From Pseudomonadota bacterium (GTDB taxonomy: Bacteria > Pseudomonadota > Alphaproteobacteria > Rhizobiales > Hyphomicrobiaceae): a stretch of 42,772 nucleotides of DNA. A program made the position numbers and the translations under genes. The DNA lies in NCBI GenBank assembly GCA_023430315.1, contig JAEZAW010000376.1:1-42772 (forward strand). Direction: 5' to 3'. Positions 7,181-14,911 of this stretch are shown here, piece after piece. The notes below the pieces were generated by a model. That model was given only the letters and a program-made list of their open reading frames with translations. It searched no databases and was not told the DNA's origin. Numbering within the stretch: the first letter of the stretch is position 1; each line of letters begins with the position of its first letter.

Positions 7181-9271
7181 GTGGCGCAGTCTACATCAGG
7201 TCAGATGTCGCTCAATCGGCTGGGCGGACTGACGGACATGGGGTTCGCAGCCGGCATCGTGCTGATCCTGGCGGTGCTGTTCCTGCCGCTGCCGCCACTG
7301 TTGATCGATGCCGGCCTCGCGTTCTCGATCGCAGCAGCCGTGCTAATTCTCATGGTTGCGTTGTGGGTCCAGCGCCCTCTCGAATTCTCGTCCTTTCCGA
7401 CCATCCTGCTGATCATCACGATGATGCGCCTCGCCTTCAACGTGGCGACGACGCGAATCATTCTGACCGAAGGCGCTAACGGCGAGCATGCAGCCGGTTA
7501 CGTCATTGCAGGCTTCTCGAAGCTCGTCATGGGCGGCGACTTCGTCATCGGCGTGGTTGTGTTCGTCATCCTGCTGACGGTGAACTTCATCGTTATCACC
7601 AAGGGTGCATCGCGCATCGCCGAAGTCGGCGCTCGTTTCGCCCTCGATGGTATTCCCGGCAAGCAGATGGCGATCGATGCCGATCTCTCGTCGGGCCTTA
7701 TCGACGAGCGCGAGGCGCAGCGCCGCCGCCGCGAGCTCGAGGAGGAAAGCTCCTTCTTCGGCTCCATGGACGGTGCCTCGAAGTTCGTGCGCGGTGATGC
7801 GATCGCGGGTCTCATCATCACCGCCGTGAACGTTTTTGGCGGCATTCTCATCGCAACCTTCCGCCACGGTATGCCGCTCACCGAAGCGGCGGACGTATTC
7901 ACAAAGCTCTCGGTCGGCGACGGTCTCGTCACGCAGATCCCGGCGCTCATCATCTCGCTCGCAGCTGGTCTCGTGGTTGCCAAGGGTGGCACGCACGGCT
8001 CCGTCGAGAAGACGGTCATCGGCCAGGTCGGCAGTCATCCCAAGGCGTTGCTCATGACAGCAGGCGCCATGGGCCTCCTGGCACTCGGACCGGGGCTGCC
8101 ACTTCTGCCCTTCGCAATTCTCGGCGCCATCGCCGCCGCCGCCGGCTTCGCCATCCCACGACGATGGGCTGAGGAGCAGAAGGCGAAAGATGCCAAGGTC
8201 CGTGAGGCCACGCAGGTCGCTGAAGAGGAAGCGCGCCAATCGATCAAAGGTGCGCTCAAGATCAGCGAGATCGAGATCGTCTTCGGCCAGCGCCTGTCGG
8301 CGGAGTTCATCCGCAAGCACGATGAGCTGGCGCAGCGCGTCGCCAAGTTGCGGCGGAAGTTCGCCAAGCAGTATGGCTTCGTCGTGCCGGAGATCAATCT
8401 TTCCGACGATTTTTCCCTGCCGGCCCGCGGATATCAGATCCGTATTCATGGGGCGACCGTCGGTAGCCACGAGCTGCCGATCGGCGATGTCCTCGTCATT
8501 GTCGGTGACGGTCCGAAGCCGAGCATTACGGGCGTCAACACGATCGAGCCTGCATTCGGCCTCAAGGCCATCTGGATCCCCGAAGCCTATGCGAAGGAGG
8601 TCAAGCGCGAGGGCTTCGCGACTGTCGACGTCATGACGGTGTTGCTCACGCACCTGAGCGAGGCCGTCCGCAACAACCTTGCCCAGCTCTTCTCCTATCG
8701 CGACATGCAGGCACTGATCGACGGCCTACCGCCCGAGTACAAACGCCTGCTTGATGAGATCCGCCCGGCGCATATCTCGTTCTCCGGCATTCAGGCCGTG
8801 CTCAAGATGCTGCTCGCCGAGCGCGTCTCGATCCGCAACATCCAGCTCATTCTCGAAGCGATCGCGGAGATCGCGCCGCACACGCGCCGCTCCGAGCAGG
8901 TCGCCGAGCATGTCCGCCAGCGCATGGCGCAGCAGATATGTGGCGATCTCTCCAAGGACGGTACGCTATCGGTACTGCGCCTTGGCAGCCGGTGGGATCT
9001 GGCCTTCCACGAAAGCCTGAAGCGCGATCAGCGTGGCGAGGTGGTCGAGTTCGACATCGATCCGCGGCTCATCGAGGACTTCAGCAAGGACGCCTCGCGC
9101 GTCATCGCGAGCCATACCGAGAAGGGCGAGCAGTTCGTCCTCGTGACCTCCGTGGAGGCGCGGCCCTTCGTGCGCATGGTCATCGAACGGCTCTTCCCGA
9201 CGCTGCCGGTGTTGTCACACGCCGAGATCGCGCGCGGGATCCAGATAAAGGCGCTTGGCAGCATTGCATAA
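7181..9271 (+). CDS. flhA: Flagellar export gate protein FlhA
   Basis: FlhA forms the nonameric ring of the flagellar type III export gate and docks chaperone-substrate complexes. The N-terminal half has about eight membrane helices. It carries the FHIPEP-family blocks MMRLAFNVATTRIIL and FALDGIPGKQMAIDADLSSG and the FVRGDAIAGL segment. Residues from about 330 to the end form the soluble export domain. The frame is open from a TTG at 7157. I prefer the GTG at 7181 because GAGGGGG at 7168-7174 is well spaced for it, giving 696 aa. The stop TAA shares its last base with the ATG of fliR. Confidence 0.95.
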   Translation: MAQSTSGQMSLNRLGGLTDMGFAAGIVLILAVLFLPLPPLLIDAGLAFSIAAAVLILMVALWVQRPLEFSSFPTILLIITMMRLAFNVATTRIILTEGANGEHAAGYVIAGFSKLVMGGDFVIGVVVFVILLTVNFIVITKGASRIAEVGARFALDGIPGKQMAIDADLSSGLIDEREAQRRRRELEEESSFFGSMDGASKFVRGDAIAGLIITAVNVFGGILIATFRHGMPLTEAADVFTKLSVGDGLVTQIPALIISLAAGLVVAKGGTHGSVEKTVIGQVGSHPKALLMTAGAMGLLALGPGLPLLPFAILGAIAAAAGFAIPRRWAEEQKAKDAKVREATQVAEEEARQSIKGALKISEIEIVFGQRLSAEFIRKHDELAQRVAKLRRKFAKQYGFVVPEINLSDDFSLPARGYQIRIHGATVGSHELPIGDVLVIVGDGPKPSITGVNTIEPAFGLKAIWIPEAYAKEVKREGFATVDVMTVLLTHLSEAVRNNLAQLFSYRDMQALIDGLPPEYKRLLDEIRPAHISFSGIQAVLKMLLAERVSIRNIQLILEAIAEIAPHTRRSEQVAEHVRQRMAQQICGDLSKDGTLSVLRLGSRWDLAFHESLKRDQRGEVVEFDIDPRLIEDFSKDASRVIASHTEKGEQFVLVTSVEARPFVRMVIERLFPTLPVLSHAEIARGIQIKALGSIA

Positions 9272-10014
9272 TGCTCGAACTGGACGAGTACGCGACCGGT
9301 GTCATCCTGATCCTCTGCAGGGTCGGGACGACGCTGATGCTCTCGCCAGGGTTCGGCACGGCGCGTGTGCCAGGGCGCGTCCGCCTCTATCTGGCGCTGG
9401 CACTCGCGCTTGCGGCGGCGCCGCGTGTTCTCGATGGGGCCAACCTCAAGCTCGCACAGGGCGGATTGCTGCTCGGCTTTGTCCTGGCGGAGTGCTTTGT
9501 CGGTGCCGTGATAGGGCTGGTGTGTCGCATCTATATCGCAGCGCTCGAGTTCATGATGACGGCCGTCTCGAACTACATCGGCCTCAATGGTCTTGCTGCG
9601 GGCATCGACAACGAGGAAGCCGCGCCGACACTTGCAACACTCATCGCGCTATCGGCGACGCTGCTCATCCTGCTTCTCGATTTCCATCATGTCCTGATCA
9701 AGACGGTGCTCGAATCGTACGGGCGCATTCCGCTCGGTGTGATGTCCGAGCCCGAGTTCGGCCTGCGGCTGCTGACGTCGACGCTCAATGTCGCCTTCAC
9801 GATCAGCCTTCAGGTGACAGGGCCGTTCATTGTCTATGCTATTCTCGTCAACGTGCTGTTCGGCATTCTCGGCAAGCTCATCCCACAGGTCCCGTCCTAC
9901 TTCATATCGATTCCGTTCCTTCTTATGGGGGGCCTGTTCTTCCTCTATCTCATGGTGCCGGAGATGCTGCAGATCTACTTCGACGCCTTCAATACAACAC
10001 TGACGAACCTGTGA
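9271..10014 (+). CDS. fliR: Flagellar export protein FliR
   Basis: FliR belongs to the FliPQR export gate. The 247-aa protein is highly hydrophobic with about six membrane helices. It has the FliR-like YIAALEFMMTAVSNYIGLN segment near 90-108 and the C-terminal block around PSYFISIPFLLMGGLFFLYL. It begins at the ATG whose A is also the last base of the flhA stop, which indicates tight coupling. The long open frame upstream of this ATG is only a shadow of flhA. Confidence 0.94.
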   Translation: MLELDEYATGVILILCRVGTTLMLSPGFGTARVPGRVRLYLALALALAAAPRVLDGANLKLAQGGLLLGFVLAECFVGAVIGLVCRIYIAALEFMMTAVSNYIGLNGLAAGIDNEEAAPTLATLIALSATLLILLLDFHHVLIKTVLESYGRIPLGVMSEPEFGLRLLTSTLNVAFTISLQVTGPFIVYAILVNVLFGILGKLIPQVPSYFISIPFLLMGGLFFLYLMVPEMLQIYFDAFNTTLTNL

Positions 10015-10024
10015 GGGTGCGGCC

Positions 10025-10426
10025 ATGAAGAAGCGCTCCATCGCGCGTCTCAGGAGGCTGGTCCGCCTCACCGAGCATCTCTACGAGAAGGAGGCGCAGG
10101 CCGCGCAGGAACTCATGCGTGCGCGCGACGATACAGCGAAGGCGGCGGCGGTGACGCGAGCTTACCTTGATGAGGAAAATCTCGTCGCCAGTGTATTCCC
10201 GGAGCTCGTCAGCTCCCGCGCGGTGAAGCTCGAGCGGCGAGCCGGCGAGCTTGGCGCCGAAGCCGAGCAGCAGATCGGACAGGCCGCGGCAGCGCGGGGA
10301 CGCATGAAAGGCCTCGCGAACAAGCTCAGCCGTGAAATCTTCAATGAGGCGCAGGAGCAGGACGCGCGCCAGCTCGAGGAAGCCATCGAGCAGTTCGTCC
10401 GCCGCCGTCTCGCAAGCCTGAAATAA
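10025..10426 (+). CDS. Coiled-coil flagellar-locus protein, FliJ-like
   Basis: This 133-aa protein is almost wholly helical and charged, with no membrane segment. Heptad-like repeats run through residues 10-125. Size and composition resemble FliJ, the export-apparatus coiled coil that links the ATPase ring to FlhA, but I see no sequence block that proves it. It lies 10 bp after fliR with a GAGGG ribosome-binding site and upstream of the rod-binding gene. A role in flagellar export or as a chaperone is inferred from position and shape only. Confidence 0.7.
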   Translation: MKKRSIARLRRLVRLTEHLYEKEAQAAQELMRARDDTAKAAAVTRAYLDEENLVASVFPELVSSRAVKLERRAGELGAEAEQQIGQAAAARGRMKGLANKLSREIFNEAQEQDARQLEEAIEQFVRRRLASLK

Positions 10427-10511
10427 GGTCGCCGCGCCACTATGGGGACCGGGAGAGGTGCGGTTGCCGATCGGCGCTGTGCCTCGTGAACGCGGGCAGC
10501 CACGGCACAGA

Positions 10512-10997
10512 ATGGCGATCGATCTGCAAAGTGTAGCGCGGCTTGTTGGCGCCGGCGACGTTGCGACGTCGGGTGTCGGCGCGCCGTCCGGGCAATCAGC
10601 CTTCACCACGACCGTGAAGCGTGCGAGCGAGATCGCGCCCTTCGAGACGGTCGTCCGCAAGGCAGCAGAAGAGCAGGCCAAGGCGGCAGCCCCGAGCGTG
10701 GATACGGCGCCGGGAGCCGAGGCCGTCAGGGCCAAGAATGCCGCGAAGGCACGCAAGTCCTTCGAAGCCTTCGCACTGCAGGCCTTCATTGGCTCGATGC
10801 TGCCGAAGGAGAATACGAAGCTCTTCGGCACAGGCTCGGCCGGCAAGCTCTGGCAATCAGTGATGGCTGAGAAGCTCGCGGAGCAGATTGCATCGAGCGG
10901 GCGCCTGAAACTGCTGCCTGACGAACCCACGAGTGCAGCGACAGCGACGCCGCCGGCCAATGGCGGCAAGACCGAGCCAAATGGAGGTGGACGTTGA
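10512..10997 (+). CDS. flgJ: Rod-binding protein, FlgJ N-terminal-domain type
   Basis: The segment FEAFALQAFIGSMLPKENTK followed by LFGTGSAGKLWQSVMAEKLAEQIA is the rod-binding domain known from the N-terminal half of FlgJ, the rod cap. The protein ends soon after, at 161 aa in total, so the muramidase domain of enterobacterial FlgJ is absent, as is usual in alphaproteobacteria. I chose the ATG at 10512 because homologues begin MAI-. In-frame GTG (10458) and TTG (10464) codons upstream are alternatives, and a GGGAGAGG stretch at 10451-10458 sits well for the TTG. The stop overlaps the start of the next gene. Confidence 0.85.
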   Translation: MAIDLQSVARLVGAGDVATSGVGAPSGQSAFTTTVKRASEIAPFETVVRKAAEEQAKAAAPSVDTAPGAEAVRAKNAAKARKSFEAFALQAFIGSMLPKENTKLFGTGSAGKLWQSVMAEKLAEQIASSGRLKLLPDEPTSAATATPPANGGKTEPNGGGR

Positions 10998-11425
10998 TGT
11001 ACGCGCAGGAACAAGGTCGGAAAATCACGCGGCATGCCGCGGCTGAAGCCCCCGCGCTCGAAAGCACCCGGATCATGGAGGCCATACTTCACCTGGCTGA
11101 TCTGATCAGTGATGTCGTGCGGGAAGAAAGGGCGCTCATCGCCCGTCCTGAAGGGGCGGACTTCAGTGCGCTCGTCGCACGGAAGAGCCATCTGGCCCTG
11201 GAACTCGGCAAGCTCGTGCAGGTCGCCGAGGGAAAGATTCCGACCGAGCGCGTGCGCCAGCGTCTTGCCGCGCTCTCATCGGAGCTGGCCGCGAATGAAC
11301 GCATGCTGCGGCGGCATATGGATGCCGTCTATGAGATCTCCTCGCTGATCGGCGAGGCTATCGAGCAGTCGACGGCTGACGGCACCTACTCGAGCGAAAT
11401 CGCGCGCAAGGGAGCGCGCATATGA
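10997..11425 (+). CDS. FlgN-like flagellar export chaperone
   Basis: This 142-aa helical protein resembles FlgN, the chaperone that delivers FlgK and FlgL to the export gate, in size, helical character and position, and FlgK and FlgL are encoded upstream. The clearest helices are at about 25-55, 60-85 and 90-125. The ATG at 10997 overlaps the preceding stop (TGATG) and has GGAGGTGG at 10983-10990. A TTG one codon earlier is a poorer start. The FlgN label is inference from context. Confidence 0.72.
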   Translation: MYAQEQGRKITRHAAAEAPALESTRIMEAILHLADLISDVVREERALIARPEGADFSALVARKSHLALELGKLVQVAEGKIPTERVRQRLAALSSELAANERMLRRHMDAVYEISSLIGEAIEQSTADGTYSSEIARKGARI

Positions 11426-11880
11426 TTCGCATGCTGCTTCTCGGGTTCGTGGTCGTGATCGCGACGCTCGGTGGCAGCTACGCCGCCATGCAGTTTTCTC
11501 ACGGCAAGCCGTCCGCCGCCGAGGATCCCGCGGAGAAGTCCGAGGTCGTGAGGATCGATCCCATTTCGGTGCCTGTCGTGCGCGCCGGCAAGATCCAAGG
11601 CTACGTGATCGGGCGCTATGCATTCTCCGCGCCGGCGAGCGCCGTCCGCAAGGACAAGGACACGCTGATCCTCTACGCGAGCGAGGCGATTTTCGGGACG
11701 GTGTACCAGGAAGAAGATCTCGACTTTTCGTCGCTGAAGATCGTCGATCTCGACAAGCTCATCGAGCGGGTCGTTGCCAAGGCGAACGCGCGCATCGGTC
11801 GCCCGACGTTCGGGCAGGTGTTTGTCGAGAGCATGAATTTCCTCGCCCACGACGCGGTACGCTGCCAGCCCGCAAAATAG
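11422..11880 (+). CDS. Single-pass flagellar-locus protein, FliL-like
   Basis: The 152-aa protein has one N-terminal membrane helix (about 2-24) and a periplasmic domain with the VVRIDPISVPVVRAGKIQGY stretch near 42-61. This layout resembles FliL, which stabilises the stator around the basal body, but the similarity is structural rather than clear-cut in sequence. It overlaps the upstream gene in an ATGA junction and so is the last coupled member of the flagellar operon. A hook-basal-body or stator-associated role is inferred. Confidence 0.65.
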   Translation: MIRMLLLGFVVVIATLGGSYAAMQFSHGKPSAAEDPAEKSEVVRIDPISVPVVRAGKIQGYVIGRYAFSAPASAVRKDKDTLILYASEAIFGTVYQEEDLDFSSLKIVDLDKLIERVVAKANARIGRPTFGQVFVESMNFLAHDAVRCQPAK

Positions 11881-11908
11881 GGATTGGAGGCCCTCAGGGG
11901 ACATTCGA

Positions 11909-12253
11909 ATGACGACGTTGATGAAAGGTCCACACGCCCTCTCCTTCGATGCTGTGCAGCGCGTGCTGCCCAAGGCGCGGACGGGCATATTCGCCCTCGG
12001 CTACGTCGACCGCGAGGGGCGCTTTCGGGTGCAGAGCGTCGGACGGGACGACTACGACGTGCGTGCGCGTCTAAGCGAGCTCATCGGCTCGAGCACGATG
12101 TTCAAGTACGCCGTATTGGGAAATGCGCGTGAGGCTTTTCTGGAGGAGTGCGCACTCTTTCACGAGCTCAGGCCGCCATCGACCATCATTCATCCTGCCC
12201 GCCAGCGCGGGACGGACTGGCAGTGCCCTCACTGTCTTCAGTTCGGTCTTTGA
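11909..12253 (+). CDS. Degenerate GIY-YIG-like small protein with CPxC tail
   Basis: The 114-aa protein resembles a family of stand-alone GIY-YIG-like domains. GIFALGY at 26-32 stands for the GIY strand and VQSVGRDD at 41-48 for the YIG strand. R52/R54 lie on the following helix, and EAFLEECALFHEL (75-87) holds the candidate metal-binding glutamate. The C-terminal HPARQRGTDWQCPHC (95-109) ends in a CPxC pair that could bind metal. This is recalled family similarity. Nuclease activity is not shown, because the two name-giving tyrosines are replaced (F28 and S43). The ATG has AGGGG at good spacing. It follows the flagellar operon by 28 bp and may be cotranscribed. Confidence 0.6.
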   Translation: MTTLMKGPHALSFDAVQRVLPKARTGIFALGYVDREGRFRVQSVGRDDYDVRARLSELIGSSTMFKYAVLGNAREAFLEECALFHELRPPSTIIHPARQRGTDWQCPHCLQFGL

Positions 12254-12467
12254 GAAACGAGAGCATGTCGCTGAGACCACGGTGGTAGCCGAGGTGCCAG
12301 TAGGCCTGTTCGGGTGTGTGCGGGTCGAGATGCCGCTGATCGGCGAGCGCATACGGTGCTTCCTCCTCGAGCCATGTGCCGAGTTGGGCAATGCGCTGCA
12401 TAATGCGCTCGTATTTCTTCTCGTCGATCATGCCGGCCATACTGCCGGTCTGACGCTGAGAAACCAC
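12186..12467 (-). CDS. Unknown small protein, convergent overlap
   Basis: I do not recognise this protein (up to 93 aa). The core looks like a genuine small globular protein: MIDEKKYERIMQRIAQLGTW, then an acidic helix, then AYWHLGYHRGLSDMLSFLKD. The GTG at 12467 has a short AGG upstream. ATG codons at 12440 and 12431 are also possible, giving 84 or 81 aa. Its last 68 bp overlap the end of the GIY-YIG-like gene on the other strand, so the C-terminal tail may be partly a product of that constraint. No signal peptide or membrane segment is seen. Confidence 0.55.
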   Translation of the reverse strand: MVSQRQTGSMAGMIDEKKYERIMQRIAQLGTWLEEEAPYALADQRHLDPHTPEQAYWHLGYHRGLSDMLSFLKDRTEDSEGTASPSRAGGQDE

Positions 12468-12518
12468 TAAGCCTGCGGTAATTGTCGAGCCATGGTTAGC
12501 CAGGCGTTAACGGCTGGA

Positions 12519-13262
12519 TCAGGCCGTGCGCTCCTGGCGCTCGGCGCGTGTCTCCGACGACTTTAGCGGATCGGCGAGTGCGGACCGCATCTGTAGATCG
12601 AACATCAGCGAGACGAGCATGGAGAGGTTCTGAGCGGAGCGCGCGTCGTTGCTTTCGGCCGTCGCCGTGGCGCCGGTGTCCTCGATAGGTGCTGTCACGG
12701 CTCGTTGGGTCGGTTCGAACTGCGGGCTACTGGTCCGCGATGTGGTTACGGCGGCGGATTGAACGGGAGCGGCAGGAGGCATCGTGAGAGCCTGGGCGGC
12801 GGCAATCGTGGGGCCGGCCGTCTTTGCAGCGGGCGCGGCACCCGTTGCCCCCACGCCGCTGCCGATCCAGTCGAATTCGGCGAGCCGCCGCCGCACGAGA
12901 CCAGGCAGAACCTCGCCGCCAGCCTTCGTGTACTGGAGAAAGCTCTGCTTAACCCCTTCGATATCCTGGTTGCGCACGGCTTCGCCGAGCCCGCTGTTGA
13001 TCCAGCGGCTGCCGGCATTGAATGTCAGCGAGGTGAGCGCGGCTTTGGTCCCCTCGTCCCAGCCGGCGGCGTGCTTATCGACGATGCTGCGCGCGGCCGC
13101 GATCTCGGAGGCGAAGCGCCGCTCGGCCTCCTCCGGCGAGATGGCCTCACCCGGGTAGAGGGCCTTGGTCCCGTAGCCGTTGGTGAACTGCGCATAGTCC
13201 CACTGGGCCTTCGGCGTGAAGCCCTCGAAAGTCTTTATGGCATCGAGATAGTTCTGATGCAT
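12519..13262 (-). CDS. GH24 lysozyme (phage-type muramidase)
   Basis: The N-terminal domain (about 1-135 of 247 aa) is a glycoside hydrolase family 24 muramidase, which cleaves the MurNAc-GlcNAc bond of peptidoglycan. E13 in KTFEGF, D22 in WDYAQF and T27 before NGYGT match the E-D-T catalytic layout. ALTSLTFNAG and LPGLVRRRLAEFDW are also typical of the family. The C-terminal 110 residues are Ala/Thr/Pro-rich and of unknown role. No clear Sec signal peptide is seen. I chose the ATG at 13262. A TTG at 13277 is also in frame. Because the local rod-binding protein lacks a muramidase domain, this enzyme could open the wall for the rod, but it is on the opposite strand and could equally be prophage-derived or for general wall turnover. 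Confidence 0.82.
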   Translation of the reverse strand: MHQNYLDAIKTFEGFTPKAQWDYAQFTNGYGTKALYPGEAISPEEAERRFASEIAAARSIVDKHAAGWDEGTKAALTSLTFNAGSRWINSGLGEAVRNQDIEGVKQSFLQYTKAGGEVLPGLVRRRLAEFDWIGSGVGATGAAPAAKTAGPTIAAAQALTMPPAAPVQSAAVTTSRTSSPQFEPTQRAVTAPIEDTGATATAESNDARSAQNLSMLVSLMFDLQMRSALADPLKSSETRAERQERTA

Positions 13263-13591
13263 GTCGCCGCGTCGCAATCCCTATCGCGACGCCACAGGCC
13301 TGTGCGCCGCACGAATCGAGAGTGCCCCGGATGGCTTGCGCGGACCTAGTCCCGCCATTGTTGCACGAGTGCTGCAACCGGGCGGGGAAATGCCGGCGCA
13401 GAAAGGTCCCAAGGTTCGAGGGTGGAAAAGAGGACTGCCATTGTGCTGGCGTTCATGTTTCTCTCAGCAAGGTGCCCGCCGTTCCCTTTTGGTGGGCTTG
13501 GCGCTGGGCATCTCGGTCTTAGCCGATCGCGGTGTGGTGGTTGCCTTCTCAAGAATGGTCGGGCCACTGGGGCCGGCTCCGGGATGAAAGA
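13263..13591. other. Intergenic region between divergent genes, nothing identified
   Basis: These 329 bp separate the start of the muramidase (minus) from the start of the multispan membrane protein (plus), so both promoters should lie here. The frames crossing it are short and look like GC-driven shadows. I found no hairpin, RNA gene or operator I could support. Confidence 0.4.
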
Positions 13592-14911
13592 ATGAACGAC
13601 CAGGCGCCTTACGACTTTGGCTCGCCAACGACCGCGCTGGGCACCAAGGTTGCAGAGAAGAAAACGGCAGGCAGTGCCCTTACGGTCGATGTTCTCTCGC
13701 TAACGGCCACTGCATTCGGGGTTTATTGGCTCACGGCTGTTGTGCTGGCTTCGCGCCATGCGGCTGGGCACTTCGGTGCCGATGCGAATTTCTATGCCGT
13801 CCTGGCCGATCTCGGCATCCATCATCGCGCCGCGCGCTTTCATCCGGTGACGACGACGCTCGGATACGCGTGGATGAAGCTCTTCCTCCCGCTCGCTCCA
13901 TGGCTCGCGCCGGCAACCATCCTCAAGGCCTTTTTCGCGGCTGTCGGCGCTCTCGGTGTCTGGGCAGCGATGTCAATTTTCACGGTGCTGCTGCCGAGAG
14001 GCTATGTGCTTCTCGGCGGCGTCCTCTACGGCAGCTCGCTCGGCGTTTGGTATTTCTCCGGTATCCCGGAGTCCAAGATCGTCACCGCGACGCTGTCGGT
14101 GCTTTATATCGCCGCCTATGTACGCTTGCGCCAGCGCTGGAGCCTCACCAGCGCCATTGCGCTCAGCGTGACGCTGGCGCTCGCCTGCCTCAATGAGATC
14201 GTTTCCGCTTTCCTGCTCGCGGTCCCCATAGTCGATGTGCTGCTGAGGCACGGTTTCGACTGGCGACGCTTCCGGTGGCTCGCCGCGCACGTCCCCGTGG
14301 TCCTCGTCTCGTGGTTCGTGCTCGAAGTCTTCGTCAATGGCTGGCTCATTCCGGAGAGCAAGTATGTCGAAGGCCAATCACACTTCAACATGCTGCTCTA
14401 CTACATCGCGAAGAACGACTACGGCCTTGCGAGCTTGCACGGATTCATCGCGAACTGGTTCTTCTTCAATATCGTGGCGCCGACGCCGCAGGCATTGCAG
14501 TGGGCTCATGTCGGCGGGTACTTCGAGTCGAGCTTGGCTGCCTACCTCGCTTCGCCGATCGCGGTCACCACGCTTCTCCTGATTGCGGCGATTGCGATTG
14601 CCGGCCTGCTGCTGCGCCGGGGTGGCGCAGAGCTCGGACCCGGAGGTCAGCTCCTGCTGCCCCTTGCGGTCTACGCCTTGGTGCGCGCCGTGTTCTTCTT
14701 CATCTTCAATCCCTCGGAGCCGCTCCTCTTCAGCCCAGCCGTCACGATCGCGCACTGGCTCATCCTGCTCGTGCCGTTTGCGGCGTCGCGCTTTCCAGCC
14801 AAGCAGGCGCTGCTCGCCGCGCTGTGCGTGCTGCTCTTTGTAACCAATGCCGGCTTCATGCTCGGCCCCGAGGGCTGGTCGGGGCTTTGGACGCGTATCG
14901 CCGGCGCTTGA
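13592..14911 (+). CDS. Polytopic membrane protein, possibly GT-C-like
   Basis: The 439-aa product has about ten hydrophobic segments. These include helices near 33-55, 110-135, 140-160, 180-205 and 235-255, and several between 335 and 430. The layout recalls GT-C-fold membrane glycosyltransferases, with a charged loop after the first helix (FGADANFYAVLADLG). However, I see no diagnostic catalytic motif, so the function is unassigned. The ATG at 13592 gives MNDQAPYD. The open frame extends 20 codons further up without a good start. It ends one base before the convergent gene at 14912. Confidence 0.65.
   Translation: MNDQAPYDFGSPTTALGTKVAEKKTAGSALTVDVLSLTATAFGVYWLTAVVLASRHAAGHFGADANFYAVLADLGIHHRAARFHPVTTTLGYAWMKLFLPLAPWLAPATILKAFFAAVGALGVWAAMSIFTVLLPRGYVLLGGVLYGSSLGVWYFSGIPESKIVTATLSVLYIAAYVRLRQRWSLTSAIALSVTLALACLNEIVSAFLLAVPIVDVLLRHGFDWRRFRWLAAHVPVVLVSWFVLEVFVNGWLIPESKYVEGQSHFNMLLYYIAKNDYGLASLHGFIANWFFFNIVAPTPQALQWAHVGGYFESSLAAYLASPIAVTTLLLIAAIAIAGLLLRRGGAELGPGGQLLLPLAVYALVRAVFFFIFNPSEPLLFSPAVTIAHWLILLVPFAASRFPAKQALLAALCVLLFVTNAGFMLGPEGWSGLWTRIAGA

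Noticed and set aside
13263..13591. Plus-strand frames of 60-110 codons in the gap before the multispan protein
   Set aside because: No ribosome-binding sites, signal or domain, and they overlap in several frames as random GC-rich sequence does.
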